Source: Actinomyces sp.
Lineage (GTDB): Bacteria; Actinomycetota; Actinomycetes; Actinomycetales; Actinomycetaceae
Direction of reading: 5' to 3'
Assembly: GCA_018375675.1 (NCBI GenBank)
Contig: JAHACW010000022.1
Coordinates: 1 to 33,965 of the forward strand
DNA length: 33,965 nt
Part shown: piece by piece, positions 8,848 to 16,831 of the stretch
How positions within the stretch are numbered: position 1 is the first letter of the stretch
Layout of the letters: each line of letters opens with the position of its first letter
Translations under genes and position numbers: made by a program
Notes under the pieces: generated by a model
Told to the model about the DNA's origin: nothing
Seen by the model: only the letters and a program-made list of their open reading frames with translations
Databases searched by the model: none

Positions 8848-9588
8848 TTACGCCTCGGTCTGGTCCTTTTCGGGGGACGAGGCCGGGGCGTCCTCATGTG
8901 CGGACGCCGCGCTCTCGGGGCTGTTCGTTGTAGGGGCCGAGGCCTCGGGGGCGCTCACGGGGGCGTGGGCCTGGGCGGACGTGGCCTCGGGCGTCTCGCG
9001 ACCACCGGGCACCTCCCCGTCCTTGGTCGCTGCACCGAAGCGGGGGCGGCCGTCGGGGAAGAAACCGACGGAATCCTTCTTCGGGCGCGCCTGCTCCGCA
9101 CGCGGGCGCACGACGCGCGCACGGTTTCCGGGGGTGCGCTGCAGGATCTGATAGGCGCGGTCGATGTCGGCCGAGGCCAGGACCGCGTAGCGCTGCGCGA
9201 CAACCTGCTGGGAGGACACAAGGTCGCGGCTGCGTCCGCGAATGATGAAGGACAGAGCGGACAGAGCCATGCCGATCAGGGCACCGACGATGATGCCGCC
9301 AGCGACCCACGTTCCCGTGCCGCCCGCGCTCTGGCCAGCGGACATGAGCATGCCGCCCAGTGCTCCCCATAGGCCGCCGCTGGAGGCGCCCGAGAGGGAG
9401 GCGCGCGCAATCGTCAGGCGTCCTTTGACGCGCTCGACGAGGTGCAGGTCGGAGCCGACAATCGTGATCACGGAAACGTCGAAGCCGGCATCCGACAGGA
9501 AGTCGACACCGGCGCGGGCCTGCGCGTAGGTCTCGTACGAGGCGACCTCGGTGCCCGTGGGCATCTGCGGGTCCATCACGACAGCCAT
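8848..9588 (-). CDS. General stress protein 17M-like membrane protein with charged C-terminal tail
   Basis: A 246-residue protein. The first ~80 residues form a ferredoxin-like fold of the YflT/general stress protein 17M type (ASYETYAQARAGVDFLSDAGF is characteristic). Two glycine-rich membrane helices follow (about 90-125), then a long Ala/Pro/Glu-rich cytoplasmic tail of low complexity. The start MAVVMDPQMP at 9588 is set by AAGGAGAAG just upstream; an upstream in-frame ATG at 9636 is poorly supported. It is divergent from the MgtE-N/CBS gene, the same arrangement known from M. tuberculosis Rv1234 and Rv1232c. Its role, possibly envelope stress or Mg2+-linked signalling, is inferred from context only. 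Confidence 0.75.
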   Translation of the reverse strand: MAVVMDPQMPTGTEVASYETYAQARAGVDFLSDAGFDVSVITIVGSDLHLVERVKGRLTIARASLSGASSGGLWGALGGMLMSAGQSAGGTGTWVAGGIIVGALIGMALSALSFIIRGRSRDLVSSQQVVAQRYAVLASADIDRAYQILQRTPGNRARVVRPRAEQARPKKDSVGFFPDGRPRFGAATKDGEVPGGRETPEATSAQAHAPVSAPEASAPTTNSPESAASAHEDAPASSPEKDQTEA

Positions 9589-9677
9589 TTCTTCTCCTTC
9601 GTCCCCGGCCTCGGTGGCATGGAACGCATTGTTCATGCGGCGACCGGCTCATCAGTACGCATCTGTGGTCACCAGCC

Positions 9678-9683
9678 TATGAT
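9678..9683 (+). promoter_or_regulatory. -10 hexamer of a probable leaderless promoter (MgtE-N/CBS gene)
   Basis: TATGAT ends six bases before GTG 9690. The GGAAG between them is too close to the start to be a normal Shine-Dalgarno. Confidence 0.45.
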
Positions 9684-9689
9684 GGAAGA

Positions 9690-10994
9690 GTGAGCATTGC
9701 ATCTATTGAACTAGGCACCAAGGGCCGCCGCGTCTACATCGGAAAGCTCGCTGGCACTAGTGTTTTCGACCCTTTGGGCGACCAGGTCGGCAAGATCCAC
9801 GATGTCGTTGTCATCTTTCGGCTGAAATCCGAGGCCAACGTCATCGGCTTCGTCGTCGAGGTCGGCCCGCGTAAGCGTGTCTTCCTGCCGCTCACTCGAG
9901 TGACCGCGATCGAGTCCGGATCGGTCATTACGACGGGCCTGCTCAACATCCGTTCGTTCACGCAGCGTCCCATCGAGACGCTCGTCCTCTCCGAGCTCTT
10001 CGATCGCGTCGTCACCATGAACGACGGCTCGGGCCAGGTGCGCATCCTCGACGTCGCGATGCGCCAGCGCCGCCCCAAGGACTGGGTGATCTCCACGCTG
10101 CACGTCCAGCGCGTGCGCACGTCCTCCCTCGGTTTCACGCGGAGCGGCGAGACCCTCACCGTGGACGTGGCCGAGGTCTCCGGCCTGCTCAAGACCGACT
10201 CGAACCAGGCGGCGACCGCGCTCGTGCAGTACACGGAGGACATGCGCCCCGCGGACCTGGCGGACTTCATGCACACGCTCCCCCAGGACCGCAAGATGGC
10301 AGTCGCCATGCAGCTGACGGATGCACGCCTCGCCGACGTGCTCGAGGAGCTGGGTAACGACGACCGTATCGCGATCGTCTCCGCGCTGGAAGCCGCCCGA
10401 GCCGCCGACGTTCTGGACGTCATGCAGCCCGACGACGCGGCCGACCTCGTCGCCGAGCTGCCAGACGCGCAGGCCCAGTCCCTGCTGGCCCTCATGGAGC
10501 CCGAAGAGGCCGAGGACGTGCGTCGACTCATGACCTACGACGAGTCGACCGCCGGTTCGCTCATGACCACCGAGCCCGTCATTTTCGGCCCGAACGCAAC
10601 CGTCGCACAGATGTTGGCTGCCGTACGACGCGAGGACATCCCGGCCTCGATCGCGACCGTCGCCTTCATCGCACGCCCACCCCAGGAGACACCGACCGGC
10701 CAGTACCTGGGTATGGTGCACATCCAGCGCGCGCTGCGCGAGCCCCCGCAGACTCTGCTCGGCACGATCCTGGACCGCGACATCGAGTCCGTGGACCCCA
10801 ACGCGCACATCGCGACCGTGACGCGTCTGCTGGCTACCTACAACCTGACGGTCCTGCCCGTCGTCGACGAGGACGGGCACCTGCACGGCGCCGTCTCGGT
10901 CGACGACGTCCTCGACGAGCTGTTGCCCGAGGACTGGCGAGACTTCGACGACGACGTGACCGACCGCATGATGGCAAGGAGCATCGATGGCTGA
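9690..10994 (+). CDS. Soluble MgtE N-domain/CBS protein with PRC-barrel-like N-terminus
   Basis: A 434-residue protein often named magnesium transporter, but no membrane segment is present. The first ~165 residues resemble tandem PRC-barrel folds (KLAGTSVFDPLGDQVGKI is typical). Residues ~175-280 are the MgtE intracellular N domain of repeated ADLADFMH and DDAADLVAELP helices, followed by two CBS modules (about 290-420), with SVDDVLDELLPEDW at the end. In true MgtE the N and CBS domains sense Mg2+ and gate a five-helix pore; here the pore is missing, so a sensor or adaptor role is more likely than transport. The stop overlaps the next gene's start by eight bases. Confidence 0.85.
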   Translation: MSIASIELGTKGRRVYIGKLAGTSVFDPLGDQVGKIHDVVVIFRLKSEANVIGFVVEVGPRKRVFLPLTRVTAIESGSVITTGLLNIRSFTQRPIETLVLSELFDRVVTMNDGSGQVRILDVAMRQRRPKDWVISTLHVQRVRTSSLGFTRSGETLTVDVAEVSGLLKTDSNQAATALVQYTEDMRPADLADFMHTLPQDRKMAVAMQLTDARLADVLEELGNDDRIAIVSALEAARAADVLDVMQPDDAADLVAELPDAQAQSLLALMEPEEAEDVRRLMTYDESTAGSLMTTEPVIFGPNATVAQMLAAVRREDIPASIATVAFIARPPQETPTGQYLGMVHIQRALREPPQTLLGTILDRDIESVDPNAHIATVTRLLATYNLTVLPVVDEDGHLHGAVSVDDVLDELLPEDWRDFDDDVTDRMMARSIDG

Positions 10995-11562
10995 TCGCCT
11001 GGATAACCCGATTGACAAGCGTCGGTGGTTCTTCCGCCGCTCGTCAGGCGGCGGCGACGGCTTCGGCCGCTTCGCCGAGGCCACCGCCCGTTTCATGGGC
11101 TCGCCCCGCTTCGTCCTCTACATGACGATCTTCGTCATCGCGTGGATCGGCGCGAACCTGATGCTCGCCGGCATCAGCGAGGAAGCCGCCTGGGACCCCT
11201 ACCCCTTCATCCTCCTGAACCTCGCATTCTCGACCCAGGCCTCGTACTCGGCCCCGCTGATTATGCTCGCGCAGAACCGCCAGGACGCCCGCGACCGCGT
11301 CGTGGCCGAGCAGGACCGTATTCGCGCGGAGCGTAACCTCGCCGACACCGAGTACCTCGCCCGCGAGATCGCAGGCCTGCGCCTGGCGCTCCAGGACGTC
11401 GCCACGCGCGACTTCGTGCGCTCTGAGCTGCGCGACATGCTGGAGGACCTGCGTGCGGAGATCGCCGCGGACGCGGCCAACGCCTCGTCGAACGAGGCGG
11501 ATGCTGAGGCCGAGGCCGACGGTGCCTTTCGTCCCCTAGAAGATGGGCACACCGGCCAGTAG
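10987..11562 (+). CDS. DUF1003 membrane protein
   Basis: A 191-residue protein of the DUF1003 family. After a basic N-terminus (KRRWFFRRSSGG) come two membrane helices (FVLYMTIFVIAWIGANLML and YPFILLNLAFSTQASYSAP, roughly 38-90), with family-typical DPYPFILLNL and QNRQDARDR. A charged, probably coiled-coil C-terminal half extends to an acidic, Ala-rich end. The gene starts inside the end of the MgtE-N/CBS gene, so the two are translationally coupled; the CBS protein may work with this small membrane partner. Function of the family is unknown. Confidence 0.87.
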   Translation: MADRLDNPIDKRRWFFRRSSGGGDGFGRFAEATARFMGSPRFVLYMTIFVIAWIGANLMLAGISEEAAWDPYPFILLNLAFSTQASYSAPLIMLAQNRQDARDRVVAEQDRIRAERNLADTEYLAREIAGLRLALQDVATRDFVRSELRDMLEDLRAEIAADAANASSNEADAEAEADGAFRPLEDGHTGQ

Positions 11563-11572
11563 AGTGGAGTCC

Positions 11573-12703
11573 ATGCCAGTCACGCTTGATTCCGTCATGG
11601 AGGCTCTCGGCCAGGTCATCGACCCCGAGATCCGCCGCCCCATCACCGACCTCAACATGGTGACCCCCGACCTGGTCACGATCGACGGTTCCTCCGTCGC
11701 CGTCAAGGTCCTGCTCACCACCGCCGGATGCCCCCTGCGCACCCAGATCACCAAGGACGTCACCGAGCGCGTGAGCGCCATCGACGGCGTCGAGAACGTC
11801 TCCGTCGAGATGGGCGTCATGGACGAGGCCCAGAAGAAGGCGCTGCGCGAGAAGCTCAACGGCGGTCGGCCCGAGCGCGAGATTCCTTTCTCTCGCCCCG
11901 ATTCCCTCACGCGCGTCATCGCCGTCACCTCCGGTAAGGGCGGCGTCGGCAAGTCCTCCATGACCGCGAACCTGGCCGCCGCGCTGGCCGCGCAGGGCCT
12001 CAAGGTCGGCGTCATGGACGCGGACATCTACGGCTTCTCGATCCCGCGCATGCTCGGCGTGGACCACGACCCGCAGGTCATCGACGGCATGATGATCCCG
12101 CCCGTGGGCGCCGGCGGCGTCAAGGTCATCTCGATCGGCATGTTCGTGCCCGACGGCCAGGCCGTCATCTGGCGCGGCCCCATGCTCCACCGCGCCCTCC
12201 AGCAGTTCCTCGCGGACGTGTTCTGGGGCGACCTGGACGTCCTGCTCATCGACATGCCTCCGGGCACGGGCGACGTCGCGATCTCGATCGCACAGCTGCT
12301 GCCTAACTCGGAGATCCTCGTCGTGACGACCCCGCAGGTCGCAGCCGCCGAGGTCGCTGAGCGCGCCGGTTCCATCGCGTCGCAGACGAACCAGAAGGTC
12401 ATCGGCGTCGTCGAAAACATGTCCTTCCTGCCTCAGCCCGATGGCTCTCGCCTGGAGATCTTCGGCGCGGGCGGCGGCGAGTCCGTCTCGCAGCGCCTCA
12501 CCGCGCAGCTGGGCTACTCGGTGCCGCTGCTGGCCCAGGTGCCCCTCGACATTGCGCTGCGTGAGGGCGGGGACCGCGGCGAGCCCGTCGCCGTCGCTTC
12601 GGGTCCCGCCGCCGAGGAGCTCACGGCCCTCGCCAAGCAGCTCTCTTCCACGAACCGTGGCCTGGCGGGCCGCCCCCTCGGGGTCTCCCCCATCCAGCAC
12701 TGA
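11573..12703 (+). CDS. mrp: Mrp/NBP35-type P-loop ATPase (iron-sulfur carrier family)
   Basis: A 376-residue Mrp protein. Residues 1-90 are the MIP18/DUF59 domain (VIDPEIRRPITDLNMV, with C53 in TAGCPLR). The ATPase follows: deviant Walker A GKGGVGKS at 121-128, the DADIYGFSIPRMLG segment and LLIDMPPGTGD. Mrp/ApbC proteins carry or transfer Fe-S clusters, but the C-terminal CxxC that bridges a cluster is absent here: the ENMS motif is followed by FLPQPDG. From memory M. tuberculosis Mrp also lacks it. ATG 11573 matches the usual family start; a longer frame begins at 11543. TAGAGT at 11560-11565 lies seven bases upstream. Confidence 0.9.
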   Translation: MPVTLDSVMEALGQVIDPEIRRPITDLNMVTPDLVTIDGSSVAVKVLLTTAGCPLRTQITKDVTERVSAIDGVENVSVEMGVMDEAQKKALREKLNGGRPEREIPFSRPDSLTRVIAVTSGKGGVGKSSMTANLAAALAAQGLKVGVMDADIYGFSIPRMLGVDHDPQVIDGMMIPPVGAGGVKVISIGMFVPDGQAVIWRGPMLHRALQQFLADVFWGDLDVLLIDMPPGTGDVAISIAQLLPNSEILVVTTPQVAAAEVAERAGSIASQTNQKVIGVVENMSFLPQPDGSRLEIFGAGGGESVSQRLTAQLGYSVPLLAQVPLDIALREGGDRGEPVAVASGPAAEELTALAKQLSSTNRGLAGRPLGVSPIQH

Positions 12704-12718
12704 GCCCACGCGGCTTCG

Positions 12719-12750
12719 CCCCGGCCTCGTCCTTGCCGACGAGGCCGGGG
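12719..12750 (+). terminator. Rho-independent terminator after mrp
   Basis: CCCCGGCCTCGTC (12719-12731) pairs with GACGAGGCCGGGG (12738-12750), loop CTTGCC, then TTTCGTCT. The arms are identical to those of the terminator at 7213-7263. Confidence 0.9.
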
Positions 12751-12898
12751 TTTCGTCTGCTTGTCAGGTGAGGTTTTCGCGTATTTTCGGAGCGCCAGCG
12801 CGCCCTTGCGCATCCTCGCCTGTACCCTGATGCCTGGGGAGGCATCAACGCGCAGGCGTACCTCACCCAGGCGATCAAACACGAGTGAGGATACGGCG

Positions 12899-13528
12899 AT
12901 GGCGGACAAGGCCCAGACGTGGGTGTACACCGAGGACTACGTGGCGGAAAGCGAAGCGCTGACCGCCGCACGCGCCGTCGCTACCGAAATGGGCGCTTCC
13001 CCCGTGTCCGCTGGCACCGGCGCAGCCCTGCGCATGCTGGCGGCCGTCTCCGGCGCCCGCGCGGTCCTGGAAGTGGGCACGGGCGCGGGTGTGTCCGGCC
13101 TGTGGCTCCTGGACGGCATGGCTGCCGACGGCGTCCTCACGACGATCGACTCCGAGTCTGAGCTGCTGGGACACGCGCGCCGCAACTTCGCCGCTGCCGG
13201 CCTGTCGTCGCATCGCACGCGCCTCATCGCCGGGCGCGCCCTCGACGTGCTGCCGCGTATGGCTGCTCGCGGCTACGACATGGTCGTCTTGGACGGCGAC
13301 CTGGAGGAAACCCCTCAGTACCTCGATCACGCGGTGCGCATCCTGCGTCCCGGTGGAACGATCGCTTTCGTGCACGCCCTGTGGCGCGACCAGGTGGCTG
13401 ACCCCGCGCGCCGCGACGCGCTCACCGTGGTCGCCCGCGAAGTCGTCAACTATCTGCGCGACTCCGATGAGTTCGTGCCCGCGCTGCTGCCCGTCGGCGA
13501 CGGCCTGGCGGTCGCCGTCAAGCGCTGA
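12899..13528 (+). CDS. SAM-dependent O-methyltransferase (family 3)
   Basis: A 209-residue soluble methyltransferase of the caffeoyl-CoA/catechol O-methyltransferase-like family. The SAM-binding motif VLEVGTGAGVSG (57-68) is followed by the acidic motif TIDSESE and the DMVVLDGDLEE segment; the C-terminal ends with GDGLAVAVKR. The natural substrate is unknown. The start at ATG 12899 is supported by GAGGA upstream; a longer frame from 12761 adds 46 non-conserved residues. Its place near mrp mirrors M. tuberculosis, where Rv1220c is of this family. It converges with the DUF3117 gene onto a shared terminator. Confidence 0.87.
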   Translation: MADKAQTWVYTEDYVAESEALTAARAVATEMGASPVSAGTGAALRMLAAVSGARAVLEVGTGAGVSGLWLLDGMAADGVLTTIDSESELLGHARRNFAAAGLSSHRTRLIAGRALDVLPRMAARGYDMVVLDGDLEETPQYLDHAVRILRPGGTIAFVHALWRDQVADPARRDALTVVAREVVNYLRDSDEFVPALLPVGDGLAVAVKR

Positions 13529-13546
13529 GCGCCCCATTCACGAACA

Positions 13547-13578
13547 AGCGGCGGAACAGGAGATCCTGTTCCGCCGCT
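13547..13578. terminator. Bidirectional terminator between the methyltransferase and DUF3117 genes
   Basis: A 14-bp perfect stem, 13547-13560 with 13565-13578 around an AGAT loop, followed by GTCTTGTTGTGT on the plus strand. It lies between convergent stops. Confidence 0.85.
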
Positions 13579-13591
13579 GTCTTGTTGTGTG

Positions 13592-13756
13592 TCAGATGGC
13601 CGCTCCGAGAGCTTCGGCGAGTTCCGCCGCCTCCTGCGCGTTCAGCTCGATGACGAGCCGCCCGCCCCCTTCGCTGGGAATTCGCATGACGATACCGCGC
13701 CCTTCGGCGCTGACTTCGAGGGGTCCATCCCCCGTGCGAGGCTTCATTGCTGCCAT
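13592..13756 (-). CDS. DUF3117 small conserved actinobacterial protein
   Basis: A 54-residue protein starting MAAMKPRTGDGPLEV and ending ELAEALGAAI. These are the recognisable ends of the DUF3117 family, which is nearly universal in Actinobacteria (M. tuberculosis Rv1211 is a member). AAGGAG sits seven bases upstream of ATG 13756. The protein is short, soluble and of unknown function; a compact beta-beta-beta-alpha fold is plausible from the sequence. Upstream there is an AT-rich ~190-bp segment likely to hold its promoter (TAAAAT-like box near 13812-13817 on the minus strand). Confidence 0.92.
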   Translation of the reverse strand: MAAMKPRTGDGPLEVSAEGRGIVMRIPSEGGGRLVIELNAQEAAELAEALGAAI

Positions 13757-13948
13757 GAGAGTACTCCTTCTCAGAGTTATGCCCGCGCCTCCTCAGGCGG
13801 GGTAACACACCTATTTTACCGGATAAGCGCCAATTTTCCTTAACACCTCGCAAAGAGTAATCAAAGAAAAATAAGCCAATCGGCTAATTAGGCCCGCGAT
13901 AACGGGAGTTTGACAGCACAAAGAACCCGCATAAAGGATGCGAAACCA

Positions 13949-14674
13949 CTAGGCACCCGTCGCTAGGCGCACCGCTTCCTCCGGATCATCAACAACGTGG
14001 AGCAGGTCCACATCGCCGGGCGAAATCATGCCAGCATCGACCATCGAGGAACGGATCCAATCGACCAGGCCCGACCAGTAGTCGGTCCCCACGAGGACCA
14101 CCGGGAACGAACGAATCTTCCCCGTCTGCACGAGGGTCGCCGACTCAAAGAGTTCATCCATGGTCCCAAAACCACCGGGCATCACAATAAAGCCCTGCGA
14201 GTACTTGACGAACATGGTCTTACGGGCGAAGAAGTAACGGAAGTTGACGCCCAGGTTCACCCACTGGTTCATGCCCTGCTCGTGGGGCAGCTCAATCCCC
14301 AGGCCAATCGACGTGCCGCCGGCCTCCCACGCGCCGCGGTTCGCGGCCTCCATCATGCCGGGGCCACCGCCCGTGATGACCGCGTAGCCGCGATCCACGA
14401 GGAGCTCGCCGACGCGCTGGGCGCACTCGTAGAGGGGCTCGTCGGGGCGGGTGCGAGCGGAGCCGAAGACTGAGATGGCCGGGCCGACCTCAGAGAGGGC
14501 CTCGAAGCCCTCGACGAACTCGGACTGGATACGCAGGACGCGCCACGGGTCCTCATGTTTCCAATCCGCGCTCTGGTCGGATTGGAGCAGCGATGCGTCC
14601 GCAGTCATGCGCGGGATCTGGTCGCCTCGCAGGACGACGGACCCGCGGCGGTAGGTGTTCGTCGGCTTGGTCAT
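13949..14674 (-). CDS. LOG family protein (TIGR00730 Rossmann fold nucleotide hydrolase)
   Basis: About 241 residues. Family motifs are present: VITGGGPGMMEAANRGA, RKTMFVKYS and PGGFGTMDELFE. LOG proteins with the PGGxGTxxE motif cleave nucleoside 5'-monophosphates to base and ribose 5-phosphate; plant and mycobacterial members release cytokinin. The substrate here is not known. The gene directly follows dapE. ATG 14680 would overlap the dapE stop (ATGA), but GGAGG is then only one base away; ATG 14674 has a seven-base spacing and is preferred. The dapE-LOG pairing is also seen near M. tuberculosis Rv1202-Rv1205. Confidence 0.9.
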   Translation of the reverse strand: MTKPTNTYRRGSVVLRGDQIPRMTADASLLQSDQSADWKHEDPWRVLRIQSEFVEGFEALSEVGPAISVFGSARTRPDEPLYECAQRVGELLVDRGYAVITGGGPGMMEAANRGAWEAGGTSIGLGIELPHEQGMNQWVNLGVNFRYFFARKTMFVKYSQGFIVMPGGFGTMDELFESATLVQTGKIRSFPVVLVGTDYWSGLVDWIRSSMVDAGMISPGDVDLLHVVDDPEEAVRLATGA

Positions 14675-14676
14675 GG

Positions 14677-15858
14677 TCATGCCTCCCTGTGTGGTGCCGG
14701 CGTCGGTGCCGGCTGCGCGAGCACGAACGCGCGCAGCGTGTCGTGCACCTTCACGATATCGGATACGGGCGTATGTTCGTCGCGTGTGTGCGCCAGCAGC
14801 GGGTCGCCCGGGCCGAAGTTCATAGCGGGCACGCCGACCTGGGTGAAGCGCGCGACGTCGGTCCAGCCGATCTTCGCGCTGAGCCTCAACTCCTCGCCCC
14901 GTGATGCTGCGACCTGGCGGGCGACCAACAGGAAGCGCTGGGCGACGTCAGAGTCCGCTCCCGGCCTGGCCCCCTCGCACAGGTCGTCAACCTCAATCGT
15001 GGCGCCCGTGCCCTCGAAGAGGCCGCGCACCCACTCCAGGGCCTCGTCGGCGCGCTTCGAGGGGGCGAAGCGGTAGTTGACGGTCATCGAGGCGGCCTCG
15101 GGGATCACGTTGTTGGCGATGCCGCCCTCGACGCGTACGACCGACAGGGATTCTCGGAATTCGAGGCCATCGACCGCCACGACGGGGTTTCCGTAGGCGG
15201 CGATGCGCTCGATGACGGGGGCCATCGCGTGAATCGCGTTGACCCCCATCCACGCGCGCGCCGAGTGGGCGGCACGCCCCGGGAAGTGCGCGATGACGCG
15301 CAGGGTTCCGTTGCAGCCGCCTTCCACGTGGGCGGCGGTGGGCTCCCCCAGGAGCGCCAGGTCGCCGGCGAGCCACTCGGGGTGGTTGCGCTGGACGCGC
15401 CCCAGGCCATTGAGATGGGAGGCGACCTCCTCGTGGTCGTAGAAGATCCAGGTGACGTCGGTGCTCAGCGCGGCCTCGCCGACAGAACGGAGGACGGCAC
15501 CAACCTCGCACGCGAGCGCGAGCGCAGCAGCGCAGCCACCGAGCATGTCGACCGACCCGCGTCCCCACAGGACCGTGGCCCCGTCGCGCTCCTCAAAACG
15601 ACCGGGGACGTTATCGGCGATGGGAACCGTGTCGAGGTGCCCAGCGAGAACCACGCGCTGGCCGAGGCCGAGCCGGGTCCGCGCGCACACGGCGTCACCG
15701 TCACGCAGAATCTCCAGGGAGGGAGCCGATCCAAATCCGGCACCGCGCAGGGCCGCCTCGACGGCATCAGCCAGGGGCCCTTCGTCTCCCGACACCGAGG
15801 GAATGTCGATCATCTGGTGCGTGAGCTCGACCGGGTCCGTCAGGTTCGTCAGCTGCAT
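14677..15858 (-). CDS. dapE: Succinyl-diaminopimelate desuccinylase (M20 family)
   Basis: A 393-residue zinc hydrolase that removes succinate from N-succinyl-LL-diaminopimelate in the lysine and peptidoglycan DAP pathway. Metal and catalytic motifs are in order: GHLDTVP (H74, D76), GRGSVDMLGG, YDHEEVAS and LGEPTAAHVEGGCNG, with a normal dimerisation lid. Length and motifs match actinobacterial DapE. GAAGGAGGA before ATG 15858 fixes the start; the longer frame to 15897 is not needed. It is coupled to the LOG gene. DapE assignment rather than another M20 amidase rests on these features and the LOG/DUF3117 neighbourhood. Confidence 0.87.
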   Translation of the reverse strand: MQLTNLTDPVELTHQMIDIPSVSGDEGPLADAVEAALRGAGFGSAPSLEILRDGDAVCARTRLGLGQRVVLAGHLDTVPIADNVPGRFEERDGATVLWGRGSVDMLGGCAAALALACEVGAVLRSVGEAALSTDVTWIFYDHEEVASHLNGLGRVQRNHPEWLAGDLALLGEPTAAHVEGGCNGTLRVIAHFPGRAAHSARAWMGVNAIHAMAPVIERIAAYGNPVVAVDGLEFRESLSVVRVEGGIANNVIPEAASMTVNYRFAPSKRADEALEWVRGLFEGTGATIEVDDLCEGARPGADSDVAQRFLLVARQVAASRGEELRLSAKIGWTDVARFTQVGVPAMNFGPGDPLLAHTRDEHTPVSDIVKVHDTLRAFVLAQPAPTPAPHREA

Positions 15859-15963
15859 GATTCCTCCTTCGTGGATGCCTCCAGGATAGCGGCGCACTCC
15901 CCCACCTGCGTCCCTCCACCGTTTCCCGGGAGCAAGCCCCGGCCTCGTTCCTGAAACACATTT

Positions 15964-15991
15964 TTGCTCGGGCCACCCGGAGTGTTACCCT
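15964..15991 (+). promoter_or_regulatory. Promoter of the phosphomutase-like gene, probably leaderless
   Basis: TTGCTC (15964-15969), 16-base spacer, TACCCT (15986-15991). The ATG at 15998 begins six bases after the -10 box, where transcription should start; no Shine-Dalgarno is present. Confidence 0.5.
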
Positions 15992-15997
15992 CAGCAC

Positions 15998-16771
15998 ATG
16001 ACACGCTGTGCTAGCCCGTTGCTGTTTGCGGGTATCGCTTCTTTCCTGTCCGCGCGAACCGGCGGACGTTTCCGCCTGATTATCGGCTACGAGACCCCTG
16101 AGAATCAGGACGCGGCGCGCGACGGCGCAGCGATCATCGAAGCATCCGGCGGGCACGCCCTGCTCATGCCGCGTGCACTCCCCGCTCCCCTGACGGCATT
16201 TTCGGTGCGCATGGTGATGGCAGACGGCGCCGTGTACGTGCGCGCGTCGGGCGAGGCACTCATCTACCTGGGTGGGCGCGCGATCGACCGCTCGCGCGAG
16301 GGCGCGCTGGCCCCCGAGGCTGAGCTGGCCCTCATCGACGAGGCCGTGGCCGCGTGCGGGGACGGATCTTCCCTCCCCCGTTCGCAGGGAGGCTGGGAGT
16401 CGGTGGGTGACGGAATGATCGGCGCGTACGTGGACCGCTGCGTCTCTCGTATCGCCTCTCTGGAGCCTTCCGGCGCACGCGTGGCCTCCGCGTCGGTCGA
16501 CGAGGCCTCGGGGCTGCTAGCGACCCTGCTGGAGCGCCTGGGCGTGCCGGTCGTCGAGGAGGGCGCTGCTCTCTCCCTGAGCGTTTCGACGGATGGGCGC
16601 GCCCTGACTACCTCTCTACCCGAGGAGCGGGTCCACACCGCGCTGGCGGGGGCGCTGAGCACCTCTCCCGCCGCACCCACCGGCCCCGGCCTGTACTGCG
16701 TGGACCCGGCCTTCGTGCTCGACGCGGACGGCCTGTGCGCGGGCGCGGCGCTGGCAGTGCTGGGAGCCTGA
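15998..16771 (+). CDS. Degenerate phosphohexomutase-like protein (probable pseudoenzyme)
   Basis: A 257-residue protein. The N-terminal half resembles domain I of phosphomannomutase/phosphoglucomutase: RLIIGYETPENQD aligns with the family's VVIGYDARHNSD, and LLMPRALPAPLTAFSVR with LLLPRPLPTPVLAFAVR. Later, DGMIGAYVDRCVSRI resembles the domain I-II linker. The catalytic TASHNP serine loop is replaced by YVRASGE and the NPxxNGYK part is missing. No metal-binding DGDAD or sugar loop follows; full enzymes are over 450 residues. It has its own promoter and a strong terminator and keeps an intact frame, so it may be a retained non-catalytic protein or an early pseudogene. Homology was judged by eye. 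Confidence 0.6.
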   Translation: MTRCASPLLFAGIASFLSARTGGRFRLIIGYETPENQDAARDGAAIIEASGGHALLMPRALPAPLTAFSVRMVMADGAVYVRASGEALIYLGGRAIDRSREGALAPEAELALIDEAVAACGDGSSLPRSQGGWESVGDGMIGAYVDRCVSRIASLEPSGARVASASVDEASGLLATLLERLGVPVVEEGAALSLSVSTDGRALTTSLPEERVHTALAGALSTSPAAPTGPGLYCVDPAFVLDADGLCAGAALAVLGA

Positions 16772-16783
16772 GACCTTAAGAGC

Positions 16784-16813
16784 TGTGCCCCGGGGATGCA
16801 TCCCCGGGGCACA
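16784..16813. terminator. Bidirectional terminator hairpin
   Basis: TGTGCCCCGGGGA (16784-16796) and its exact complement (16801-16813) around a TGCA loop. It lies between convergent genes at 16771 and 16832. Confidence 0.8.
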
Positions 16814-16831
16814 ATCGTCTGCGCAGTCAGC

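Noticed and set aside
9690..10994. Magnesium transporter MgtE
   Set aside because: No membrane segments follow the CBS domains, and the frame ends in a soluble acidic tail, so transport is not supported.
12806..12828. Promoter for the methyltransferase gene (TTGCGC...TACCCT)
   Set aside because: The spacer is only 11 bases and the -10 is 70 bases upstream, so it is not convincing.
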